Shown piece by piece: positions 1 to 6,194 of a stretch of DNA of 15,044 bases. The stretch's first letter is position 1. The number at the start of each line of letters is the position of its first letter. A model generated the notes under the pieces. That model worked only from the letters and a program-made list of their open reading frames with translations. It was not told where the DNA came from and ran no database searches. The stretch is from Clostridiales bacterium (lineage in GTDB: Bacteria > Bacillota > Clostridia > Oscillospirales > Ruminococcaceae). The DNA lies in the NCBI GenBank assembly GCA_029007575.1, contig JAQXIB010000228.1, positions 1 to 15,044 on the forward strand, read 5' to 3'. Position numbers and translations under genes: made by a program.

Positions 1-15
1 AGCCTTGCACTTTGT

Positions 16-64
16 CAATTCAAAAACAACGGCAAAATACTTTGCTATCGTTGTTTTTGAATTG
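16..64 (-). terminator. Long hairpin just downstream of sigE, probable terminator
   Basis: Bases 16-31 and 49-64 are perfect reverse complements (16 bp). The stem continues inward with GCAAA (32-36) pairing TTTGC (41-45) around a 4-base loop, leaving a 3-base bulge at 46-48. It begins 11 bases past the sigE stop codon on the minus strand. The U-rich run lies inside the closing arm, not after it, so this is not a textbook intrinsic terminator. It could instead be a read-through or attenuation element ahead of the next gene, which is outside the window; sigG often follows sigE in relatives. Confidence 0.55.
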
Positions 65-75
65 TTCAGTGAGCA

Positions 76-807
76 TTAAGTAATGTATTTTTCCATATCC
101 CGTTTCAGATGCTTAATGATTCGCTTCTCCAGGCGGGAAATATAGGATTGCGAGATACCGATCAAATCTGCCACTTCCTTTTGAGTGCGCTCCACACCGT
201 CCACCAGTCCGAATCGCATCTGCATGATCATTTTTTCTCTGCTGTTGAGCTTCTCTACACATGCCTTCAACAAATTTCTTTCCGATTCCGCTTCGATATC
301 CCGGTTAATACAGTCGTTCTCTGTTCCCAGAATATCCGACAAAAGCAATTCATTGCCGTCCCAATCTACATTTAGGGGCTCATCAATCGATACATCATTT
401 TTATACTGAGTGCTTTTTCTCAGAAACATCAATATTTCATTTTCGATACATCTGGAGGCATAAGTAGCCAACTTAATATTCTTGGTCGGACAAAAGGTAT
501 TCACCGCTTTAATCAATCCAATGCTCCCGATTGAGATCAGATCCTCTATGCCGATGCCGGTTGATTCAAACTTTTTGGCAATATACACCACCAACCTCAA
601 ATTATGTACAATGAGCGCTTCCTTGGCTTCATCATCATTCTCCATCAGTTTTTGAAAAACGATTTGCTCTTCCTCCTTGCTTAACGGCGGAGGTAGTGTT
701 TCCGGCCCATTAATATAATGGATTTGGCTGATCAGTCCTATTTTGTCCAAAAGCAACACAAACCAATTTGCCGTTCTGTCCTTTTTCCCCTCAATTAATA
801 TGTTCAT
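76..807 (-). CDS. sigE: RNA polymerase sporulation sigma factor sigma-E (pro-form)
   Basis: This is the early mother-cell sigma factor of endospore formation, made as an inactive membrane-associated precursor. The 243 residues match the usual length of about 240. An N-terminal pro-region with hydrophobic stretch WFVLLLDKIGLI (15-26) precedes HYINGPETLPPPLS. By comparison with Bacillus subtilis pro-sigma-E, cleavage is expected near H30/Y31. Region 2 spans roughly residues 60-135 (NLRLVVYIAKKFE, GIEDLISIGSIGLIKAV, ATYASRCIENEILMFLR). Region 4 is at about 185-240, with the helix-turn-helix TQKEVADLIGISQSYISRLEKR. The start is ATG at 807, preceded by AAAGGGAG. It lies 124 bp downstream of spoIIGA, whose product is the expected activating protease. 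No promoter is obvious in the gap, so transcription from the spoIIGA promoter is likely. Confidence 0.97.
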   Translation of the reverse strand: MNILIEGKKDRTANWFVLLLDKIGLISQIHYINGPETLPPPLSKEEEQIVFQKLMENDDEAKEALIVHNLRLVVYIAKKFESTGIGIEDLISIGSIGLIKAVNTFCPTKNIKLATYASRCIENEILMFLRKSTQYKNDVSIDEPLNVDWDGNELLLSDILGTENDCINRDIEAESERNLLKACVEKLNSREKMIMQMRFGLVDGVERTQKEVADLIGISQSYISRLEKRIIKHLKRDMEKYIT

Positions 808-931
808 TTTTCTCTGCTCCCTTTATTGTATTCAATGCAAAACAAATACAATATGATGTGGTCGCCGGAGGCGGCACACCATTTGATCTGCTTCCAGTCA
901 AAAATCCGTTTGCTGCCGGAACAGCACAAAA

Positions 932-1813
932 TCATGCTTTTAACGCCGTAGACAAAATGGCGTTATATTCCCCCTGTGACAGCCGGCTGTCCGTAACGCC
1001 GATGAGCACCTTTTGATCCTTGCTTTTCTTTCCGTTTTGATAGATAAAATAAAAATGATCGGGACGAAAAGCGGTCAGCATGCCGCTGTGATCCACCACC
1101 TGAAACGGTACCATTCGAATACGCTGTATCCATGCATGTTGTTCCAGTCGAGCCAATCCGTCTATCGAATTGGTCAGGAAAATATTTTGAATTTCCACAG
1201 GAATCAGCTCTCTGACACTGTCAAACTCACAAATTACTACCGGCATTCCACTGATGCGATCCGATAATTTATTTCCGGTGTCCCAAAAGCCGGAAAGGAT
1301 CGCCTGCTTTCCGTCCGCCTCCACGACAACAGTCATGATTTCGGTCTTTTTCACACGATTATCTAACAGATAAGAAACAATCTGAATCAAAAAATACGCA
1401 ATCAAAGTGCCGGCAATCAAAGTCAGCGCCGAAATATTAAAATAAACCGTTCCGTTTCGGAAATACATTCCGGACGGAGATACCAACATCCAAACTGCCA
1501 TCATCACGCCGCCGAATATAAAATTGACTGCAAAAAAGCTAAGCACTGATTTGATGTACAGCGATTTGGAATGATATCCGAAAGCAATCAGCACCAATAA
1601 TGCTGCCAATGGTAATTTAATCAGTGTAATAATCAAAAACGGAATATGATCAAAAAAAATCAGCAGTGAAAACATGCTCCCCACTACCGCGCTTATGACC
1701 AGCCGCCATCGTTTCGGTTTTTGGTGCAAAAAGAAAGTGGTTGCCAATAATAAAAAATAATTGATAAAAATATTTAAAACAATCAGCACATCTATGTATA
1801 TTACATTTCCCAT
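932..1813 (-). CDS. spoIIGA: Sporulation sigma-E factor-processing peptidase SpoIIGA
   Basis: This is the membrane aspartic protease that cleaves pro-sigma-E in the mother cell after activation by SpoIIR from the forespore (family knowledge). The 293-residue protein begins with about five hydrophobic segments (roughly residues 5-28, 37-54, 58-79, 87-110 and 127-150). A cytoplasmic C-terminal domain follows, carrying the catalytic signature FWDTGNKLSD with the presumed active aspartate at D178 (D-T-G-N). Conserved-looking blocks include MPVVICEF and, near the C terminus, LIGVTDSRLSQGEYNAILS. The ATG at 1813 has an AAAGGA site about 10 bases upstream. The gene is followed by sigE in the standard spoIIG order. 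Nothing suggests that it is broken. Confidence 0.96.
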   Translation of the reverse strand: MGNVIYIDVLIVLNIFINYFLLLATTFFLHQKPKRWRLVISAVVGSMFSLLIFFDHIPFLIITLIKLPLAALLVLIAFGYHSKSLYIKSVLSFFAVNFIFGGVMMAVWMLVSPSGMYFRNGTVYFNISALTLIAGTLIAYFLIQIVSYLLDNRVKKTEIMTVVVEADGKQAILSGFWDTGNKLSDRISGMPVVICEFDSVRELIPVEIQNIFLTNSIDGLARLEQHAWIQRIRMVPFQVVDHSGMLTAFRPDHFYFIYQNGKKSKDQKVLIGVTDSRLSQGEYNAILSTALKA

Positions 1814-1913
1814 ATTGATTTCATTCCTTTGAGGTCGCTTTTGTATAATACGGTTAGAGAAAAAGGAAGAAACAGAATGTAAAAACTGATTTTTTCATCC
1901 TGTCTGCTTTTTT

Positions 1914-1946
1914 ATTATAGAAATATTTTTCAGCGAATTTTGTCAA
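1914..1946 (-). promoter_or_regulatory. spoIIG promoter, sigma-A hexamers with long 21-bp spacer
   Basis: On the minus strand a perfect TTGACA (1946-1941) and a perfect TATAAT (1919-1914) are separated by 21 bp (1920-1940) instead of the usual 17. The B. subtilis spoIIG promoter is known for consensus-like hexamers spaced 22 bp apart, used by sigma-A only with phosphorylated Spo0A. The arrangement here is nearly the same. The predicted transcript start is near 1907, giving a leader of about 95 bases before spoIIGA. That this promoter is Spo0A-dependent is inference. Confidence 0.75.
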
Positions 1947-2035
1947 ATAATGCGAAAAAATCTTGTTCCGGCAAAGATTCAGTACTTTCATGAATATGAC
2001 GAAAATATTCTTGTCCATACTGCCAATCTGACAAA
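1941..2035. promoter_or_regulatory. Candidate Spo0A-binding region upstream of spoIIG
   Basis: The 0A box is roughly TGNCGAA. On the plus strand TGACGAA occurs at 1997-2003, about 90-96 bases upstream of the predicted spoIIG start. One-mismatch versions are TGTCAAA at 1941-1947, overlapping the -35, and TGACAAA at 2029-2035. A box at about -90 plus one at the -35 resembles the two-site arrangement in B. subtilis. The motifs are short and would also occur by chance. Confidence 0.4.
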
Positions 2036-2085
2036 TCTCAAACGTTTTTCAGAGGCATTTTTCTGCTTGCATGCATATCATATAG

Positions 2086-2107
2086 GAGAAAGCAAACCCG
2101 CTTTCTC
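2086..2107 (+). other. Small hairpin upstream of the cysteine-rich gene
   Basis: GAGAAAGC (2086-2093) and GCTTTCTC (2100-2107) form an 8-bp perfect stem with a 6-base loop, 71 bases before the cysteine-rich gene. It has no U-tract, so it is not a clear terminator. It could be a leader structure or an operator. No convincing promoter was found between 2036 and 2178. Confidence 0.3.
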
Positions 2108-2178
2108 TGTGATACCTATTATCTTATGATATTTCAACCAAAACGTCAGAAACAAAATGTAAGAAAGGAACGACATAT

Positions 2179-2430
2179 ATGGAGACCTGTAACAAATGCG
2201 GCGAGAACGCAAATCAACTGACCATTGGCTGCGGCGGTGCTGCCCCTTTAGCGGACGATGCGGTAACTTCTCCCTACTTTTGCTATGAAAAGTATCAGCA
2301 ATCCACACGGGAATGCTGCGACGAAAACGGACATTGCTGTCAATATCCTTGTTCCGCACGCGATCCGTATTGGCCTGAATTTGCCCATCCGCGCTGTATC
2401 AGCTGCGCCGAACTTTATAATGGGGAATAA
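2179..2430 (+). CDS. Small cysteine-rich protein, unknown function
   Basis: The 83-residue acidic protein has eleven cysteines: C4, C7, C18, C35, C46, C47, C53, C54, C58, C73 and C76. The spacing includes CxxC at both ends (CNKC, CISC) and CC pairs in the centre. There is no signal peptide or membrane segment. The paired CxxC motifs and CC doublets fit zinc binding, a disulfide-rich structure or a spore-coat-like protein, but I recognise no family. Support for a real gene comes from AAAGGA 9 bases before the ATG and a perfect terminator directly after the stop. The competing minus-strand frame (2078-2359) has neither. It lies between spoIIGA and secA; a sporulation role is only a guess from position. 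Confidence 0.7.
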   Translation: METCNKCGENANQLTIGCGGAAPLADDAVTSPYFCYEKYQQSTRECCDENGHCCQYPCSARDPYWPEFAHPRCISCAELYNGE

Positions 2431-2446
2431 TCTCTGTTTCGGACAC

Positions 2447-2484
2447 AAAACAGCCCTTGCACAAAATTGTGCAAGGGCTGTTTT
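2447..2484. terminator. Bidirectional terminator between cysteine-rich gene and secA
   Basis: Bases 2447-2462 and 2469-2484 are a perfect 16-bp inverted repeat with a 6-base loop AAAATT. The GC-rich core is CAGCCCTTGCAC, and the arms end in AAAA/TTTT, so both strands get a U-run. It lies 16 bp after the plus-strand gene and 10 bp after the secA stop on the minus strand, serving the two converging transcripts. Confidence 0.92.
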
Positions 2485-2494
2485 ATGCTTTTTC

Positions 2495-5239
2495 TTATTC
2501 TTCTTTCATCCCGCAGCATTTTTTATATTTTTTCCCGCTGCCACATGGACAAGGCTCGTTATCGCCGACCTTTTGCTTTCTGACCGGCATTTTCTTGACC
2601 GACCGATTGCCGTCCCCGCGAGATTCTACCGTCGGCTTCGCCACCTGTTCACGCTGAGGCTCCTCCTCGGTGCGAATCTGTACAGTCAGCATCATTTTAA
2701 TCGTATCTTCTCTGATCGACGCAATCATTTCGTCGAACATGTCAAAGCCTTCTATACGATACTCCACAACCGGATCACGTTGACCGTAAGAGCGCAGTGA
2801 AATACCCTGACGCAGCTCCTCCATGGCATCAATATGATCCATCCATTTGGAATCGACATTACGCAGCAACACAACGCGTTCCAATTCCCGCATGATCTCA
2901 GAGCCGAATTTTTCTTCTCGCTCTTCATAGCGCTTGGTCGCCTTGTCGATCAGTTGTTTGGTAATATCGGATTTCTCGACCATGCCCAAATCCTGACCTT
3001 CGAAATTCAGATCATTCTCGTCGGTAATGTAGCCTAAGAAGTGATCCCGCAGTCCGGTTAAATTCCAGGTGTCATGATCATCCGAATCGTTCAAATAGAT
3101 TCCCACGGTATCCGTAATGGAATCCCGGAGCATATTCATGATATATTCCTTGAGATTTTCGCCGTCCAGCACTTTATTACGCTGACCGTAAATCAACTCT
3201 CTCTGCTTATTCATTACATCGTCATACTGAAGGACATTTTTACGGATACCAAAGTTACGGCCCTCTACCTTGCGCTGTGCAGACTCAATCGAATTGGTCA
3301 GTATTTTATTTTCAATCGGCTGATCTTCCTCAATGCCGAGGGTATTCATCAAATTCTGAATCCGCTCGCCGCCGAACAGGCGCATCAAGTCATCCTCCAG
3401 AGAGAGATAGAAACGGCTCTCACCGGGATCGCCTTGACGTCCGGCACGTCCGCGCAGCTGATTGTCAATTCGTCTGGAATCATGACGCTCAGTACCGACA
3501 ATAAACAATCCGCCTGCTTCACAAACCTCTTGTGCTTCCGACTTGATCTCTTCCTTATATTTGGCGTTGAGTTCTTTAAATTTTGCTCTTGCCTCCAGAA
3601 TCTCCTCATTATCGGTCTCACCGAATGCAGTTGATTCATTGATCATCTCATCAGTATAGCCCAACTTGCGCATTTCCGCTTTGGCAAGATACTCCGCATT
3701 ACCGCCAAGCATAATATCTGTACCACGTCCTGCCATGTTCGTGGCTATAGTCACCGCGCCTTTTTTACCTGCCTGGGCGATAATTTCCGCTTCTTTTTCA
3801 TGATATTTTGCATTTAAAACGGCATGCTTGATCCCGCGCTGCTTCAGCATAGAGGAAAGATGCTCGGATTTTTCAATAGAGATCGTACCGACCAGAACGG
3901 GCTGTCCTTTTTCATGGCAGGCAATGATCTGATTGATGACTGCATTAAACTTAGCTTTTTCGGTCTTGTATACCGAATCCTCCCAGTCTTTTCTCATCAC
4001 CGGCATATTGGTCGGGATTTCAATGACATCCAATTTATAGATTTCACGGAACTCAGATTCGTCGGTCAAAGCGGTACCTGTCCTACCTGCCAGCTTGTCA
4101 TACAAGCGGAAGAACTTCTGGAACGTGATCGTAGCAAGCGTCTTGGACTCTCGCTCTACCCGAACGCCTTCCTTTGCCTCGATTGCCTGATGCAAGCCCT
4201 CATTGTAACGGCGTCCCAGCATCAAACGGCCGGTAAATTCATCAACAATCAGCACTTCCCCATCTTTTACCACATAATCAATATCGCGCTTCATAATACC
4301 ATGCGCTTTGATTGCCTGGTTAACATGATGCTGGATCGTCATGTTGTCGGCGTCCATCAGGTTATCAATGTTGAAAAACGCTTCCGCTTTCTTCACACCG
4401 GAAGGAGTCAGAGTTGCTGTTTTGGCTTTTTCATCCACAATATAATCCGCGTCAACGCCTTCGTCGTTGTCCACTTTGTCATCCAACTCTGCCACACGGT
4501 AAACCTTTAATGTCTTGGCAAAATTGTTGGCAACGGTATAAAGCTCAGTAGACTTATCACCCTGCCCCGAAATAATCAAAGGCGTTCTTGCCTCATCGAT
4601 TAAAATAGAGTCAACCTCATCGACAATCGCATAGCGGAAACCACGCTGTACTTTCTGCTCTTTATAGATCACCATGTTGTCCCGCAGATAATCAAATCCC
4701 AGCTCATTGTTGGTACCATAAGTAATATCACAGTTATATGCGGCACGGCGCTGATCGTTATTCATGCCATGTACAATCAAACCAACCGTCAGTCCGAGAT
4801 AGCGGTATACCTTACCCATCCATTCCGAGTCACGCTTTGCCAGATAGTCATTGACCGTTACGATATGAACGCCTTTGCCTTCCAGCGCATTCAAATATGC
4901 CGGCAAGGTCGCCACTAACGTTTTACCTTCACCGGTACGCATCTCGGCGATTCTGCCCTGATGCAGTACAATACCGCCGATGATCTGAACGGGGAAATGG
5001 CGCATATTCAACACACGGTCGCTTGCTTCGCGACAAACCGCAAATGCATCCGGTAAAATATCATCCAGCGTCTCTCCGTTGGCCAGTCTTTCTTTTAAAA
5101 CTGCGGTTTGCGACTTTAACTCTTTCTCGCTCATCGCCTTATATTTTTCTTCTAATGCAAGCACCTGATCCTTAATCGGTTCAATCCGTTTCAGCTCTCT
5201 TTTGCTGTAAGAACCGAACAATGCAGAAATCAATCCCAT
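2495..5239 (-). CDS. secA: Preprotein translocase ATPase subunit SecA
   Basis: This is the ATP-driven motor that pushes unfolded preproteins through the SecYEG channel at the cytoplasmic membrane. Its 914 residues make it full length. Visible in order: Walker A RTGEGKT (about 101-107); the DEAD-type box DEVDSILIDEARTP (207-220); a preprotein cross-linking domain (about 225-370); the second motor domain with GTISIEKSE, ATNMAGRGTDIMLGG and the arginine-finger motif QLRGRAGRQGDPG; the helical scaffold and wing domains; and a C-terminal tail with CPCGSGKKYKKCC (897-909), the SEC-C zinc-binding motif for SecB or ribosome contact. The ATG at 5239 is preceded by GAGGTG with a 6-base spacer. It appears monocistronic, with its own candidate promoter and terminator. 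This looks like the ordinary housekeeping SecA, not SecA2. Confidence 0.99.
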   Translation of the reverse strand: MGLISALFGSYSKRELKRIEPIKDQVLALEEKYKAMSEKELKSQTAVLKERLANGETLDDILPDAFAVCREASDRVLNMRHFPVQIIGGIVLHQGRIAEMRTGEGKTLVATLPAYLNALEGKGVHIVTVNDYLAKRDSEWMGKVYRYLGLTVGLIVHGMNNDQRRAAYNCDITYGTNNELGFDYLRDNMVIYKEQKVQRGFRYAIVDEVDSILIDEARTPLIISGQGDKSTELYTVANNFAKTLKVYRVAELDDKVDNDEGVDADYIVDEKAKTATLTPSGVKKAEAFFNIDNLMDADNMTIQHHVNQAIKAHGIMKRDIDYVVKDGEVLIVDEFTGRLMLGRRYNEGLHQAIEAKEGVRVERESKTLATITFQKFFRLYDKLAGRTGTALTDESEFREIYKLDVIEIPTNMPVMRKDWEDSVYKTEKAKFNAVINQIIACHEKGQPVLVGTISIEKSEHLSSMLKQRGIKHAVLNAKYHEKEAEIIAQAGKKGAVTIATNMAGRGTDIMLGGNAEYLAKAEMRKLGYTDEMINESTAFGETDNEEILEARAKFKELNAKYKEEIKSEAQEVCEAGGLFIVGTERHDSRRIDNQLRGRAGRQGDPGESRFYLSLEDDLMRLFGGERIQNLMNTLGIEEDQPIENKILTNSIESAQRKVEGRNFGIRKNVLQYDDVMNKQRELIYGQRNKVLDGENLKEYIMNMLRDSITDTVGIYLNDSDDHDTWNLTGLRDHFLGYITDENDLNFEGQDLGMVEKSDITKQLIDKATKRYEEREEKFGSEIMRELERVVLLRNVDSKWMDHIDAMEELRQGISLRSYGQRDPVVEYRIEGFDMFDEMIASIREDTIKMMLTVQIRTEEEPQREQVAKPTVESRGDGNRSVKKMPVRKQKVGDNEPCPCGSGKKYKKCCGMKEE

Positions 5240-5326
5240 TTATGACACCTCAACCATCTTAAAATAGTAACAAATTCCGGTCATTCGCATTTCCAAAATC
5301 TTGTCATGATAATACAATCAAATATA

Positions 5327-5355
5327 AGTATATCTTTTTTTTTCGATAATTGCAA
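5327..5355 (-). promoter_or_regulatory. Candidate secA promoter
   Basis: On the minus strand TTGCAA (5355-5350, 4 of 6 to consensus) and TATACT (5332-5327, 5 of 6) are separated by 17 bp. The spacer contains a run of nine A, which may bend the DNA. The predicted start near 5320 would give a leader of about 80 bases before secA. Confidence 0.45.
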
Positions 5356-5547
5356 TAGCTGAGTTGTTAAATTTTATTCATAATTCATTCCTATCTAGGC
5401 TTTTGGCTCTTTCCAAAAGTAAATAATTGGTAAAGAAAATATTTTTTCAAACTCATGCAACAATTCGCCTGTTTTTTGACACTATTATATCGATGGCAAT
5501 GCATTGGCTGTAATTTTACCCATTCGACAGAAATTCATGTTTTGGGA

Positions 5548-5576
5548 TAGACATGCGCGGACAAATTCGTTATACT
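5548..5576 (+). promoter_or_regulatory. Sigma-A-type promoter of the ECF sigma/propeller pair
   Basis: TAGACA (5548-5553) and TATACT (5571-5576), each 5 of 6 to consensus, are separated by exactly 17 bp. The predicted start is near 5583, about 30 bases before the start codon. This suggests basal expression by the housekeeping sigma factor. I could not identify a separate ECF-type autoregulatory promoter. Confidence 0.65.
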
Positions 5577-5613
5577 ATTAATAGCAACGACAATCGGAGG
5601 AGAGGTGCTGAAT

Positions 5614-6129
5614 TTGGAAAAGAACACAGACCTAATTATTATCAACGCCCAAAACGGTGACAAGGCTGCATTTCAGGAACTATATCAAGAGGTTTATAAA
5701 GACCTGTATCATTATGCCTTGTTTGTGCTGAAAAACAAGCAGGATGCAGAAGATGTTGTTGCCGATACCGTTGTGGATGCTTTTTACAGCATCAAAAAAC
5801 TGCGTTCTCCAGCTTCTTTCAAAGCATGGATATTTAAGATTCTTTCCTCTAAAGTCAAGCAAAAATTAAAAGAATATGCGCGCGACAAAAAAGAAGATAT
5901 CGAAACTATTTATCCCGATTTACAAGACCACTCAAGTATGACCGCACAGGTGGAGATTTTCTCTGTCTTAGGTCATCTGCCCGAAACGGAGCAGCAAATC
6001 GTCCTGTTATCGATCATCGGGCGTTATACCAGTACCGAAATCGGGCAAATTCTATCTTTAAATGCCGCTACCGTCAGAAGCAAGCTATCCCGTTCCCTGA
6101 CAAAATTACGTTGCCTTTTTACCGAATAA
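5614..6129 (+). CDS. ECF-type (sigma-70 family) RNA polymerase sigma factor
   Basis: This is a probable alternative sigma factor of 171 residues, typical of ECF sigmas, which have only regions 2 and 4. Region 2 covers about residues 15-82, with AQNGDKAAFQELYQ, the region 2.2-like DAEDVVADTVVDAF and SFKAWIFKIL. Region 4 covers about 115-168, with LPETEQQIVLLSIIGRYTSTEIGQ and the helix-turn-helix recognition part LNAATVRSKLSRSLTKL. The start was chosen as TTG 5614 because GAGGTG (5602-5607) sits 6 bases upstream, the same geometry as at secA. GTG 5605 would overlap that site and add three residues. The membrane beta-propeller gene begins 65 bp downstream on the same strand, with a shared terminator, so it is the natural candidate regulator. 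The target promoters are unknown. Confidence 0.88.
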   Translation: MEKNTDLIIINAQNGDKAAFQELYQEVYKDLYHYALFVLKNKQDAEDVVADTVVDAFYSIKKLRSPASFKAWIFKILSSKVKQKLKEYARDKKEDIETIYPDLQDHSSMTAQVEIFSVLGHLPETEQQIVLLSIIGRYTSTEIGQILSLNAATVRSKLSRSLTKLRCLFTE

Positions 6130-6194
6130 CATATCGCCTACCCTCTCGCTCATTCAAAAAGAGCAAGAATCTGTTTGAAAGGAATGATCATTTT

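Larger units (their letters stand above)
5240..5613. other. Divergent intergenic region between secA and sigma-factor gene
   Basis: About 370 bp of A/T-rich sequence carries no supportable gene on either strand. It holds outward-facing promoter candidates for secA (5327-5355, minus) and for the sigma factor (5548-5576, plus). A weak 7-bp hairpin (CTTTTGG/CCAAAAG, 5400-5419) has no U-tract. An isolated TTGACA (5476-5481, plus) has no fitting -10. Confidence 0.7.

Noticed and set aside
68..79. 12-base AGTGAGCATTAA, repeated inverted near 8382-8395
   Set aside because: About a dozen such 12-base matches are expected by chance in a 15-kb window, and it lies in unrelated contexts.
1843..1849. GTATAAT on the plus strand before spoIIGA
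   Set aside because: It points away from spoIIGA with no gene behind it and no matching -35; probably chance.
2078..2359. 93-codon minus-strand frame over the cysteine-rich gene
   Set aside because: It has no convincing ribosome site and an Arg/Ser-rich random-looking product, and it overlaps a better supported plus-strand gene that has a ribosome site and terminator.
5400..5419. CTTTTGG/CCAAAAG hairpin upstream of the sigma gene
   Set aside because: The stem is only 7 bp with no U-tract and no gene ending nearby, and is likely chance in A/T-rich DNA.
5476..5504. Perfect TTGACA on the plus strand as promoter
   Set aside because: At 16-18 bp downstream there is no -10-like sequence (ATGCAT region). 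The pair at 5548-5576 is clearly better.
6111..6194. Upstream in-frame start for the propeller protein
   Set aside because: It would overlap the sigma gene 3' end and place a basic stretch before the tail. The ATG at 6195 has a proper AAAGGAA site.
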